Shown here one piece after another: positions 22,862 through 35,600 of a stretch of 64,000 nucleotides of DNA. The position numbers were made by a program, and so were the translations under genes. The DNA lies in the NCBI RefSeq assembly GCF_010183535.1, contig NC_071333.1:16862587-16926586 (forward strand). Reading direction: 5' to 3'. The notes beneath the pieces were generated by a model. It saw only the letters and a program-made list of their open reading frames with translations. It made no database searches and was not told the DNA's origin. The stretch is from Caenorhabditis remanei (lineage: Eukaryota; Nematoda; Chromadorea; Rhabditida; Rhabditidae). The first letter of the stretch is position 1. Each line of letters starts with the position of its first letter.

Positions 22862-25212
22862 GTCATACAATCATTCTGGAATAAAATGTGGATTGTTCAT
22901 AAAAAAAAGAAAATTGGCCTTCATAAAAAAGATATAAACGGAAATTGGCAGGAAATTATAAGTAAACGGCGAGCAAGAGGAAATTGAAAGGAGGAGAAGA
23001 GGTAAGAGTGTAACCTTCCCGACTATTTATTAAATAGTGTGAAAATGTGTTTTGATTGAAGTTTATCACGAGAGAGTTGAAATTTGAGAATTCGAGAGAA
23101 ATATATCAAATTACTGGTTATTTTTGATACCAGATAACATAATTGTTTATGTTAGTTCATGGATGTGATACACTGGAAATATAAACGAAATTTTGCAAAA
23201 ACTATTTTTGTTATTTCAAACAGATTAAATTCATAAGTAGGACTGCGAACTCGGTGCGCTATAATAATATTCAAATTATGCAAATCTGGTTATGAGGGTT
23301 ATGAGAACCGGGTGGGAAATCATCGAAATCCCCACTCGAGAATTCATGATGGAGAAAAGCAGCAAATTCGAGATGCGCTGCTCCGCTCAATTAGAAAAAA
23401 GGAAAACTAAGGCTCAAAAACTTGAACATTGGTTCTAGGGCTGTTGGAATTGACTAATAAGGGACAGAAGGCAACGAGGACAATAGGAAGATGACAAGGA
23501 GGATTGACGACCAAATGGCATGCTCTTCTATTCCTTTTTTCGTTGTCTAATTCTGGTTGGGAACACTAATTATGTCGGAGGAGATTGGATTATAACAATT
23601 AGGGTAATGATTGGAGAGAAGTGGTGGAGACAAGGCGGCTCAAAAGATAGGTCTACAGTAATCAGTGAAATAGCTGTAAAACACGTATGAAGGTTGATGA
23701 AGGTTGCAAAATGCTCAATAGCTCAAAGCTGTGAAAAAGGATTCTATCCCATCTTATCGCTGATGCCAAGTTTCAAAAATCTCAAAAATTGGGGGGAAGA
23801 GACCATCGATTTCGAAAATGAAAAATGAAAAGAGTTAGACACAATGAGAACTCGAGATACAATGGGACCACGAAAGTTTGGTGAAGAGAGTGTTAGACAA
23901 AGTAATAGTCTAGCGTGAGAGACAGATTCTGCGGGAATGCGAAAATGGACGGAGGAGAAGACACCCCCTCCGCCACTGCTGCACATGGTGAGGAGGAAGA
24001 AGACGCGGCGACGGCAACACGACCACGACCAAACGAAGAAGTGGAGCATGCGGAGACAGAAAAGGAAGAAAAGTGTGGAAAGAGGGACTTGAGACTCTTT
24101 TGCTCCGCTCTCTCTCTCTTTTCTACCAACCATGGCAGTTGATGAATTCTAAATATGAAGAATGTGTGATGACAGGGAAAGAAAAATTGAAAAATTGAAT
24201 GAATATGATTGAGAAGAAAATTAGTTAGACAATATGTAGGCGAGATGTCATGAAAGAAGAAAATATATTTTTTATTTTTGTCCAAAATGTCAAGAAGTCG
24301 CTATACATTTCATAGACTAGGGAAAAATAATTGCCTAGTAAAACCAAAACGGCTTCTACCAGACAGTAGTTACTCAATGACCGCATGTCGGTAGTGTCAT
24401 TGACTTCCATTCCCCAAATACACACGAAGGCACATACACTCACTCACACAAGCACAAAACCCAAGTTTCGCCAATATTGACACGTTTCTTCTTCGTTTTA
24501 TGTTTTTTTGTGCTCTAGTTTTCTCGTAGTTAGTACTTCTCACTGTAAAAGATAAAAAGACTAGTTAGGTCTAGAATGGAGCACATGATGGAATAGAAAT
24601 GCATTTAGGAGATGTGATGGTCACGAGTTTTTGAAAAAGAGAAATTGAAAGATATAAGGGAAAGGAAAAGAAGAACAATGTTCCGGAGGAAAGCATAATA
24701 TATGCAAATTCAGCATTTTATGGATGTTTAGTGTTGTTGACAACCCGAAAACGTATGTATTCGTCAACGTTTTGTTTCCACGTTCTAAATAGCAGAAAAT
24801 TTCTGGAAAACGTTGGACCGAGCAGCTAAATTCAACAAAAAAAACGTACACTAGCGATGATGATGTATTATCGTCAAGGGAGACCAGAGATTTTTCTGCC
24901 TGTCTTCACACTAATGATGGATGGGTCTTGAGTGGCGTTGTGACGATGTGTGAAATAGGAGATGGAGGATTAGAGGATGAACAGGAAAAAAACGAACGAG
25001 AACGGAAAGCATATACGGTTGGGCATGAGGCAAGAGGCATCGTGAACAAACAGTAATGAACAGTAGGTTCAAGGTAATTTGGGTGATTTATTTATTGAAA
25101 GCGGTAAGATGGTTATTATGAAATAGAAATAATGAGAGTAAAATAGACTGGATGGAGTAAAACGTTGAGAAGATTTCAAATATCCTTAAAAAAGTTTAAA
25201 ATTTTCATTTTT

Positions 25213-25292
25213 ATTGGTGAGCCGAGTGGTCCAAGGCAAAGGTATCTGCACAAAGAGCGCACGTTTGATTTCGACCTGGCTGCTTTTTTTCT
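25213..25292 (+). pseudogene. tRNA-like relic (Leu/Ser type), not functional
   Basis: GGTGAGCCGAGTGGTCCAAG closely matches the A-box and D-arm of type II tRNAs. About 45 bp on, GTTTGATTTCGACC is a damaged B-box/T-arm, and a T7 run follows as a Pol III terminator would. No proper anticodon stem or acceptor pairing can be drawn, so I call it a decayed tRNA or tRNA-derived fragment. Confidence 0.4.
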
Positions 25293-27089
25293 CTATACTC
25301 AAAAATTTGCGGACATTAAGACAAATGGACAGACTCCCTACGCGTTTTATAAATTAGAATGTTAAGGTTACTATAGATATGCAAATCGTCATTGACGTCT
25401 TTGTTATTTATTGAGGGATCATTATGGAAAAATCAATGCTGACAGTCTTGGACATAGTTGAAGTTCATAATATTTTATTTTCAATTTTTAAAATTTAGGG
25501 TCTAGTAAGGTTACTGTAGTTATGCAAAACTAAGATTTTTGTTTTTATCGAAAACAACCTAAATTTCAATTCAGTTCAAGTTAGTATTAATGAAGTAAAA
25601 TGTTTCAACAAAATGAAAATACGTTTATAGCCATCTTCAAAGTTTGCGTAAATTGTTCTGCATGTATTATTCATAGTATTACCTACCGTCCTCAGCAATT
25701 CTTACAGAAAATATCTTATATATCAATACTAGTGAGGTCCGACTTAATTTTTCGAAAAACTAGACTCGAAAAAGACAATTTTCTGGCACACGAGCTTCAA
25801 TTATGTCAAATTCAAAATATTGAGAGCACATAAATAATCGAGTTTACACAACACAACACAGTCACATAATGAAAAAATTCCACGACCAAACAATTTTCCT
25901 CTTCATTATTTCCACATTTTACCCCCATCAACCTGATGAAAGCCTCTGAACCAAGAAAACATCATTATTCGGACTTTGCGTGACCTAAACATTTTTCATT
26001 CTATGGTTTTTTGGCTTGAGGGCACATTCCTCTTCCTCTGACTAGGATTGAAAAGGCAAAGAAAGATTCTTTTGTCCCATTTCGCTCAATCACGCAAATT
26101 GCTCTTGAGAGATGGAAAAAAACTAAGATTTTTTTCTTTGAGAGGAAAAAAATGGGAGAGAATATAAAACGAACGTAATTCCGAAGTTTAATGGGAGTAT
26201 TCCGAACAAAACCTAACCATTGCATTCAAACTGAATCGTAAATCAAGTCAGAAGAGAGAAAAACAAGAAAAAGAGGAAGTGAAAGTTGTAGAAGACACAA
26301 TGCCCTTTGATTTCTGCCGAGAAATTATCTGAACACTCATAAACGGTGGGAAACGGGTGAATTGCAACAGAAGAATAGAGCAACAGTTGGTAAGGTCAGA
26401 AACAACTGCTGTCTAAGAAAAAAAGATCGGACAAGGACGTCTTCAGAATGAATTATGCTGTGATTTTTGTCCATTTCACAATTTGTGGTTGGTGGAGGAA
26501 AAGAAATGGCAGCCCATTAGGTAACAGTCTCTTTTCGATGATCATTGCCACTATTTTTCGGCGAAAATTAGATTAGTAATCGTAGAAGTTGAATACAACA
26601 AAACAACAACAGCATACATTCTGCAACAAAAATATTGTTGGAAAATTTATTTTTCCACATTTATTATATTGGTTAATTGGTGTTTGAAATCCTGTTGAAA
26701 TCTCTACGGAAATTCTTGCAAGCACCATTTTCGACTTTTTTTCTCCAGTTGATCAAATAACACTTTGTTTTCCTAGCACTCCCTGTCGAAATTTCTCGTG
26801 CCTTTTGCAGCTATACTAACAAATAAAGTGGAGTCTATGATTATCTATCATTTAGATATAGTGATTTCACGCTGATTTTCCAAGTCGGGAGTGCTCGGTT
26901 GAAAACAACTTGATAAAAAACAAAGATTCTGTAAAATCAAATGGTTTGTCGAGGAAATAAATTTGAGAGAAATTTTACCGATTAGAAGTTTGTAGGAGTT
27001 GCAATTCGATTTAACATCGTTTCAACTATTTCACCTTGTAAACGTATCAGGTAACTTGAAAATGAAAAATAAATTCCTTTTTATTTTTG

Positions 27090-27600
27090 TCCCATTTGAT
27101 ATTGGCGAGCCTGCTACAGCGGCGGGAGTCTACCTCACGGTAGGTCCTCTAGCTGTCATGTAAGAAACCATTAAACTCTTCATCAGTTTGGTTCATTGGT
27201 ACAAAGTGGGTTTGTGCAGATGGGTCGAGTTCAGGGAACCCCAGGGTCTATGTGTTCATCAGTAATATGTTGGTCAGTAGCTGTTTTGATGGTTTCGGAC
27301 TCTGGGTATTTACCATCCCCTTCTCTTATATGAACAATGATTATTATCAGATCAGGATTCCTCCAACTATGTCATAGTCGTCGGGTGTAGGCTCACCACT
27401 GACTATGACGGAGTTTTCCACCAAGAGCCTCACGGCCTTCAACTTTCCCTTTCAGGTTTGCACCCTCCAGATCAAGTCGGCATCCAACCGGCCCGCGCGT
27501 GTGTTCTTCAGGCCAGAGCTCTATTTCAGATCTAGAGACAGAGACCATCCGAAACACATTGCCAGATCAGAATGCGGTGGTTGGGCATCCATACTTCCGG
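27090..27600. repeat. GC-rich anomalous segment, probable mobile-element fragment
   Basis: About 500 bp of much higher GC than its surroundings, from CCTGCTACAGCGGCGGGAG to GGGTCGCTACCCAATCC. It contains imperfect inverted pieces such as ACTATGTCATAGTCGTCGG against CACTGACTATGACGGAG. A 107-codon plus-strand frame crosses it but shows no known domain. Composition and the adjoining TIR element suggest an old insertion; the family is unknown to me. Confidence 0.4.
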
Positions 27601-27627
27601 GTCGCTACCCAATCCTCCCTACACAAA

Positions 27628-27895
27628 ACTTGGCAAATTTTGCCCCGGCCTGGTCGACCCGGATTCAAGAAGATGAAGAAAAGGTTCTGAATTTAAACAC
27701 TTTTAAATCAAAACATTACAATTCTTGATGCATAACACGCTTGTGATTTAATTCTGAAGTATTGTCAAAAATTCCACATTTACGGAACTTGAAAAAATTT
27801 AATTTCGAATATCAGTTCAAAAAATGTTTAAACTTTGAACCAGAGCCTGCCAGAGAAAAAAATCCGATTTTGATCCGGCCCGTGACAAGCTTGAT
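27628..27895. repeat. TIR element related to 17187-17456, opposite orientation
   Basis: The left side AAACTTGGCAAATTTTGCCC with GGTCGACCCGG mirrors the right end of the 17.4-kb element. The right side GATCCGGCCCGTGACAAGC mirrors its left end. The core is AT-rich. Confidence 0.6.
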
Positions 27896-29189
27896 TCCCG
27901 ATAGTTCTTCCATTGGCTTGAAATTGCCTGATTCCACTTTTATATTACTAAGAATGTTAGGAAACCTCGGTTAGAATGACAAATGTATAATTCGTATTAC
28001 ACCTCCCGGCATTTTCCAAATAAACCTTTTCCACCAATTTTTTTAATTGCGCCCTTCCAATAAAAGTTCTCATAGCTTTTCCTTTTCCAAGTGCGAATCT
28101 CATGATGGGAAAAAAAGTGATTTCATAATTTTTCAAATCAACCTGATTACTGCGTGGGAACACCGGCTATCCAGTTCAAAGTGATTGGACACAATATCCA
28201 AGCGTTTGATCTGAAAAAATGAATCAACTGAATTTGAGAACCAAATGTCATAAGTTGATTTGATTTGTGAAATTATCGCAGAACTAATCCAATTTTGTCA
28301 TATCCCTGGTTGTGGAGGAGTTGTCATGTTGTCATGGTTGTCTGACAAACACAAACATGACATTTTGTCTGATATCATTTTTAGGTTTGTAAAACATCAC
28401 CTAATTTTATGCTCCAACTGTTTAGGCTATTTTCAGAGCCAACTAATGTTTCTAGTTTGAAACTTTCCCACCTAAAAGATTTTTCTAGAATCTGGAATCC
28501 AAAAATAACAAATGTATCCCATCTTTTGGTGTGACTTCTAACAAAATTGTAATAATCTCACTTGTTATTGACTTGACACCCTGATACAAAGTTTTACATG
28601 TAGTATCTATTCATAGATATCCCTATTGTCCAAAACACAATTGATCATCTGATTGAAGTTATTCAGTTTCTAGAATATCTATTGTTGTCTTGTCCATAGA
28701 ACGATTGGTGATGACATAAATGATTAATTTGAGCATGTGGAACTGTGCGTCATGCTGAATTCGTCCATAAAAATAATTCAATTTTTTCCTCTCCCGTCAA
28801 GCGGCGACATACATTTTTTTCTATTTTCCGCCTTAAGCATTCACAGACTTAATCTCATCAAGACGTGAAGACCCGTATCCGTGTACTCGTTTGATCCGTG
28901 GGAGAAATGAATGCTAATCTTCCCTTTTTTTCCTTCTGATTACTTCTGAACACAACACAAATGTCAATATTAAGCAGCGCTCGGACACAATGGGAAAATC
29001 TGCTCGGGATTAGTACGTTACTGATATTCTCATTAGGAATCCGCGCATGTCATCTAGTATGAGAGATCCAGATACGTGGTTTGTGGCCGGGCAACCTGAT
29101 CCGTGGGAATTTTTTGTTATCTGCGTGGGAATTTACTCTGAAAGGTCTTGTTAACAGAATTTATTTGCTGGCTTGCTTGCTACCACTTG

Positions 29190-29272
29190 AAAATGAAAAT
29201 GAAAATGAAAATGACAAATGAGAAACTTGGATGATTGGGAGTAGAATTGGGAGAAAAGAGAGAGAGAGAGAG
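29190..29272. repeat. simple repeats: (GAAAAT)n and (GA)n
   Basis: Four tandem GAAAAT units lie near 29190-29213 and a (GA)8-type run near 29257-29272, both in the 3' flank of nlp-3. Confidence 0.8.
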
Positions 29273-29391
29273 ACCAATAAATAATCAAGGTAGTCTTAGT
29301 AAAAGGAATACTGGAGTATTTGGGAAAAACACAGCATGAACTTCAGAATATTCAGAATAGGTATCAAGACGAGAGCAACAGTTATTTGTCA

Positions 29392-29722
29392 TTAGAAGTA
29401 ATTATCAAACAATTCGTATCGGTTGTTCGAACGCTTTCCCAATGATTGACCGGCCAAACTATCGAAATATCTCTTCTCCTCGGAAATGGCATCTGGTCTG
29501 AAGGATCTCTTGCCAATGGAATCGAGGAATGGGTTAACAGCTCGTTTGCCCATGGAATCCAAGAATGGATTTATGGCTCTTTTGGCTCTCTGAAATATGA
29601 TATTATACCAAAACAAATATTCAAACACTTTATGGTAAACTTACGAATGAAACATGTGGAGCAGAGTAGACATAAACAACGGCGAGAACAAGAAGGACCA
29701 AGCAGGCGACGGTTTTGCTCAT
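29392..29722 (-). CDS. nlp-3: neuropeptide-like precursor NLP-3 (orcokinin/buccalin-like peptides)
   Basis: Two exons, 29722-29645 and 29589-29392, encode 91 residues. Exon 1 is a signal peptide (MSKTVACLVLLVLAVVYVYS). Exon 2 opens with RAKR and then holds AINPFLDSMG, AVNPFLDSIG, a spacer SFRPDAISEE and YFDSLAGQSLG, each bounded by KR dibasic sites for proprotein convertase and carboxypeptidase processing. Each active peptide ends in Gly before KR, as for C-terminal amidation or a Gly-ended product. After the last KR comes a short tail, NNRYELFDNYF. These peptides match those I recall for C. elegans nlp-3 (F48C11.3, X), which is expressed in neurons including HSN and promotes egg laying. A TATA box lies 76 bp upstream. 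Confidence 0.96.
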
Positions 29723-29797
29723 CTTTGATTGATGTCGTAGCAAAGTTACCACTGTAAAGAAAACGAAGAATGTAAGGAAAAATGAGTGAATGCGCGA

Positions 29798-29805
29798 TTT
29801 ATATA
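29798..29805 (-). promoter_or_regulatory. TATA box of nlp-3
   Basis: On the minus strand the block reads TATATAAAT, about 76 bp upstream of the nlp-3 ATG. Further upstream (29860-29880) an inverted ACTCCG...CGGAGT flanks a CCGCCCC box, which could be a factor-binding site. Confidence 0.5.
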
Positions 29806-32309
29806 AAAAGGTATTGAGAGAGATATAAGAGAAAGAACAGAAAAAGTCTTAAGATTTTTGACTCCGCCCCTCGGAGTGCCAAGAGATATGGGATAACGTC
29901 TAATCCGGCAACTCTGTGCTGGTTTTATACTGAAGGAGGCCCTAGGACAAGTGCACCGCCCATCAGAGGTAATCTGAAATGGGGGCGGAGAAATGGACTA
30001 GATGGAAAGGGCAGAAGAACATGAAAAACGTGAAAAGAAGACATTGAGCTGGGGGATTGGATTAGTGTGAAGTGAAATAGAATCAGATGGAGACCTGTTA
30101 GGAAAAAAATGAGAAATGAATAGAAATCCTATTTGAAAAGTATTTCAGATGGATATATAAGACACATTATATTGATGATTTGATCAAAAATTGAAAATGT
30201 TTCCGGTGGAATGTATTAAAAAACTAATTTACTGGTTTAGGTGGTCAAGTGATTTTCTGAAAATGAGTTATTGAAGATCAAACTAAACAATTGTAGGCAT
30301 GACTGACTTTTGAAGGTTGCAAGTTTGATGTGTCAAGTGCTATAATTTGTTTATAGAAAGGAAATGGAGACATTATAAGATTTACGTAGAATATTTGGAG
30401 GAGTGGTTCGTAAATTGTTTTTATTTTTTCCAAATATGCAATGATACTGTGCTCATTGCAAAACTTTGGTCTGCTTGAATCCCGAAGATCATATGAATAT
30501 TTGAATCACGCGTATCTCTCTCATTTCTGAATAATAAATCTTTTGGAATTTCTCACGGGAGGTGCGCGAAAAAACATTCAAGATTTCTTTCCCACAGGTC
30601 CAGACTATGTGTAAACTTACAGCGTCCTTTACACTTCCTTTTTGATTGTCACAAAGATCCAGAGTTTTCCGTTTCGTAATGTCAGATTACTTAGTACATA
30701 CACGTTTTGTAGTTATACGGCGAGTATCTTGTAGTAGTACTATAGCTACAACTGGTTTTACTATTTTGAAATTTGAGTTTTGAATTTTGGTGCTCAAACT
30801 GGAATAACAGAGATCTTTTGAAAATTAAAATTGAAAAACTGCAATTAGATGAAAAGTCAGTCTGCTCGATATTTACTTCTGACTTACCTTGAGACAACCA
30901 TTATGACTAACTATCATTATCTCTCCCGAACTTATTCTCACGATCACAATAAGTCCACCCTGTCTCACTTTTAATAATCACATGGCAAATCAATCCCCAT
31001 TTTATCAATACACCCCCACAGATTCCCGAAGACTTTTAATCCCCTCTGAACAACACTCTGAAAAGGAAAGAAGAAATAAATATCTAAAGAAACGTCCTGA
31101 AATGGAAGCAAATTTGGAAAGAAAAACTTCTTGAAGAGATCACAAATGAGAAGTGCAAGTTATGGATACATAGGTGAAACTCTTTTTCCATGATCAGAAT
31201 ATCTAATGTTGGTGGAAATTCTAGACGAAACAAAGGGGTGTTTGTGGAGAACATTCTGAATCAACACCACCAATTGGGGAGAGAAATAGGGAATAATTCA
31301 GTGTGAAACGTCTTTTTTTTGGGTGGAGAAGAGGATTCGTTTACATTTATTGTTTACATTCGCTTTTCGAAATTTGAAGAACATGAGTTGCAAAATTCTA
31401 ACACACACAAAAAGTTGAAAAGAACTTTGGTCCGGGATGGAAAAGTTGAAAAAAAAAGTTCATAAAATTTTCATTGCGAAAATTTCAGATATGCACATTC
31501 ATACTAGGTAAGAGGTCAAGAAAAAATGTAATGAAAAAAACACACCCAGTCAGTTTTTTAAGTTTTTTTAAAGATGGATCCAGAACAGCCGATGTCTACT
31601 TCCTGCAACAGAAAACGAAAGACGTACATTTGTACCTTATGGGGTCACCATGCTCATTAGCAAGGCTAATGGATCTTTTTTCGGTGTTTAACTGGAATTT
31701 CCGGGATGGCACGTCTGAATGAACATTTTGCTGGAGAAAAAAAGTTATGAAACTTTCTTTTGAAAAATATTGAACATTTTGAATTTGAAAAGTTTGAATG
31801 TTACTATTCACGGAGTTATTTTAAAAAATAAGACCGGTATTCGACACCATGCACCGTTGAGCTGCCGATTTAAAACAAACGACATGACCAGACAACCGGG
31901 ATGTTCTGAAATTATTCTGAAATTTTTTAAACCCGTACCAAAAACGGACCCGCCCCTTTATTCTGTAATTACCTATAACATTTCCTAATAACTCCATGCT
32001 AATTTCCCATTGACCAACATCAGTGCTGTCAATAATACAGCTTTGGTGGTCAAAACAGAAAACATGGTCCTGGAATATTACGAATATGATAATTTTGTCA
32101 TATGAATTTTGATGACGTTCGATATCGCCACTCAGTCTGTTTCCTTCTAAACAAGTGAGGGTGTAATCCGGGAAAAACATGTACGCATTTAACCCGATCA
32201 ATGGCCATTTCAACACTTTGACATCTTTGCCCCCCTGACGTCAAGGATTATCATTTCTTATCTTTGTCAACATCTTTTTGGGACATTCTCAATCACGTAA
32301 TCGACATAT
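29806..32309. other. intergenic between nlp-3 and the lectin-domain gene
   Basis: Upstream region of nlp-3 and downstream flank of the next minus-strand gene. One minus-strand frame, 31821-32216, stays open for 131 codons (MLKWPLIGLNAYMFFPDYT, continuing Cys/Phe-rich), longer than most chance frames here, but has no domain, signal peptide or partner exon I can find. Otherwise non-coding. Confidence 0.45.
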
Positions 32310-32322
32310 CTTGTTAACAAAA

Positions 32323-32331
32323 AGACTTTAT
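32323..32331 (-). terminator. polyadenylation signal of the lectin-domain gene
   Basis: GACTTTATTTGC on the plus strand gives AATAAA on the minus strand, about 320 bp past the stop at 32647. Confidence 0.45.
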
Positions 32332-32646
32332 TTGCATAAAGACTTTCAAAGGTGACGGCAGACTGCTCTTCTTGTTTGGCGCTTCCGAGAAAAGCCGCCA
32401 AAAAAAGAAGACGTGCCTCTGGGCAACATGGCATAGAAACATAAAGTTCTATGCATTATTTCAAAAGAGAGAGAGAGAGGATGAAAGATATAATAGAGAT
32501 TATAATAAGATTAAGAGCAAACACTTCTAGAATATTAAGAGTAGGAAAGGTTAGTAGAAAATAGAATAGACATTTTGATGATTATTACGCAAATCCCAGT
32601 GCTAATCCTAAAGAGATTCCCAGAAAACATTTCTTTCAGCTCCCGC

Positions 32647-35600
32647 TTAACGACGAGCTCCACCTTTTGCCCAAGGCTTCCAGCCACTTGGAGCTTCTCC
32701 TCCGCCACCACCGCCACGGACAGCCTGAAAAATGATATCAGAGGGTTTTCAGGTTTTCCATAGTTTCAAAGTACAGTACCCCTCCAAGTCGTCCTCTTGC
32801 AGCTCTCATTCCAACATCGTCCCCTGGAGCACGTCCTCCATTGTCTTCTTGAGCTGGCGAAGCGCCCCCAAGATTGGCAAACGGATTACTGGAGCCTCCA
32901 TTACTAGAAGACGGTGATTTGGCTGGAGCAGGTGGATTTCCCGCCGGAGTCGGAGATGGCATTTCGTTAAGACGTCTGAAAACTTTTTAGATGGCAGCTT
33001 GTTACCATAGTGATAGAACAACAATTAATCACATACTGATTTTTCAAGGTTGGGCGGTTTTCCGGTGCAGAATTCGGCGAGAGACCAGATCCATTGTTGT
33101 TGCCATTGTTTCCTGATCTGAAAAAAAGAAAAAAAGAATTTGCCACAATCTCCGTCAGAATTCAGAATACCTTCCTCCGGACGCCTTTGGCTCACGAGGT
33201 GGTGACGGAATACGGGCGCCGGTCTCTTCTTCAGACTCATCAGCAATTGGAGAGAATCTGCAAAAAATTAAAGAATTAAGAAACCGGCAAATGTCAGAAT
33301 TGTTAAGCCTAAGCTCACGTCATTCTTTTCGGAGCAGCATCGTTTGGTTTCGCATTTGCCGGAATTGGTGGTGATCTTTAAGTGTTCGTTATTAGTACAA
33401 GGGTTTCTTTTTAGATATTTTTTAATCCAACCTTAATCCAGAAGGATCGAATTCGCCATTATCGGAAGACATGTTCGGCTTCTGTTGTTGTGGTGGAAGG
33501 GCAATGGAACTTTGGCCTGGCAACGGAATGTCATCATGGGATTTTGGCTCTGGCATCATTGGCTTTGGATTACGAGCGAAATTGAGAGGAACTATTGGAA
33601 CGGGGTCTACAACGTCACCAAGTGGGGCAACTGAACGGGCTCCTGGGCTATCAGGAATGTCGATCGGGATCTCAGCAGCAATGTCCTCTTCAATACTGTT
33701 CATTGGGTCAGCGGTGGCAGGGATGAACATCTTCTTCGGTTTCTTCACAGCTTTCTTACGCTTCATCAATGGTGCTGTAGTAGGAACAGGCATGAATGTT
33801 GGCAGCTCGTTATCAAGAATATCAGTCATGGTTGCTACATCCTTGGTATGCGGTCTTTCAGGCATAACATGGATGATTTCCTTGGTGTGGAATCCGTAGA
33901 CCGACTCGTGCTTCTCCGGTACGGTGATGTAAACTAAATATTCTCTTTTTATGCAATATCTCGTTTTAAATATCTACCTGGCTCCGGCTGTATAGCCGGT
34001 GGCGGGAGAACGACAGTTTCCGACTTTTCAACATCGTAGTCAACCTTCTGTGGCAACAAAACAGGAACCGGTGCGACGACAGTATTTCGATTGCTTAGAA
34101 TTGGATCCCGAGGAATAAAAAAAATTATGTTTAGTTTAATTGCACAATTTTCCGTACTTGCAATCCGCGCCGACAGTTTTTGATTTAATAAACTCGTATC
34201 GGGTTAGTTAATAGTTCAAATGGTAGATAATTGATAAAACTTTTCTAAGTTTGGTTTGATTTTCTCTGATGACAGTTCCGAATACGTATCATTTGAGATA
34301 TTAACCAACCCGATATACGATTTTTTTGAAGAAAGCTATTTAATAAAAACCCTCGCCCCGGATCTGCCTGGATTACAAGCTTGCAATTTTCTTATAATTT
34401 TCCCATCACCATAACTTACACTTTCTCTTTTCTCGCTGGTGTACAGAACATACAGGCATGCATACAACAATGGCAGATACAACAACACAAGAACAGAAGT
34501 AGTCCGATAGCCAGCAACGCCAACATGGCTCTCCAATCCACACACATTCCGAAAATCTTCCATTGATGTTTCAGACATCCCGTTTGTTGGGGACAGGAGC
34601 CAGCTGGAGCCGCAGTGGTGGTCGTTGTAGTTACATCACTACCAGTACATTTGCAAGTTGTAGAAGTCGAAGCCGATGTTGTCACCGATCCTCCGTTTCC
34701 ATTTCCACTCCCTGCATCAGTCACGGTCGAAGTCAATTGTCCAACTTTTGTGGTAGAAAGAGATGCAATTCCACCTGCAGTGGACGATGACGAAGATAAC
34801 TGCGTGGTTGGTGACGTTGATGAGAGGTTAGAGGTTGTAGAAGACATTGCAGTAGTTGTGGACAACAGAGTGGTCGTGGAAGAGCAGTTGGCCATTATGC
34901 TACAGTAGTCCTGTTTTTCCAATGCTGCAAATAAATTTTTGTTCTAGATATCGGAACAAGCTATTCTGTTCCTACGTCGGTCACAAAGAACATTCGATTC
35001 AATTCCACACTCGTCGAATACAATTCCGTTGGTTGACGGTTTGATGTAAGTACATGTTGCAGTTAGGTTTGATTGCTAAAATATGCATAGTTGTCAAGGT
35101 CAAGGCCCGGCTTCAAAAGATTCACAAATTTTCAGGAATTTCGGTGATTTTTCATCAAAATGTGAACATTTCTGATGATTTTTCATAATTTATTCTAATT
35201 CTGAAAGACAGTCGAACATTAGACTTTTCATTCAAACATTTTCAAAAAATTCGAAAAAATTTGATATTTCGAGTTTAGCGCCAAGTACCCGGGGATTGAC
35301 GTGTATGAAAATATTCAAGATAATTTGTTTAACCAATTTCTCCTTACATTTGTAAAAATTCTTGTTGTATTGGAAATCACTTCCCAAAACCCATTGTTCT
35401 GGCACAAAGCTCCAGCAATCGAGACACCATCATTACTAGCCACAATTCCTGTCAGCACCGGCAAGCTTGATTCCTTCTGTGCATAACTGACAATCGTTCC
35501 ATAGTTATCATCCATTGGGTGTCCAAGATGTCCTCCAACAGCAACACACGAATCATCACCCGCACTCCATGAACGTCCTTCCCTTGGTAAAACTAGCCAA

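Larger units (their letters stand above)
22862..29391. other. intergenic between MOB 5' end and nlp-3
   Basis: No supported gene. It holds GC-richer DNA at 23.9-24.1 kb with a Glu/Ala-rich plus-strand frame (possible upstream exon or CpG-richer promoter), a tRNA-like relic at 25213, unusual GC-rich sequence at 27.09-27.6 kb, a TIR element at 27.63 kb and simple repeats at 29.19 kb. Hairpin-rich TGTCATGTTGTCATG sequence lies near 28320-28370. Confidence 0.5.

Noticed and set aside
23915..24142. Glu/Ala-rich plus-strand frame with GTGAGG after MDGGEDTPSATAAHG
   Set aside because: No downstream plus-strand exon could be joined; the acidic bias follows from a purine-rich strand.
27405..27728. 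107-codon plus-strand frame as a gene
   Set aside because: It spans the GC-rich repeat-like island and the start of a TIR element; composition explains the open frame.
33471..33899. 142-codon plus-strand Gly/Ser-rich frame
   Set aside because: Exact antisense shadow of exon 6 of the lectin-domain gene.
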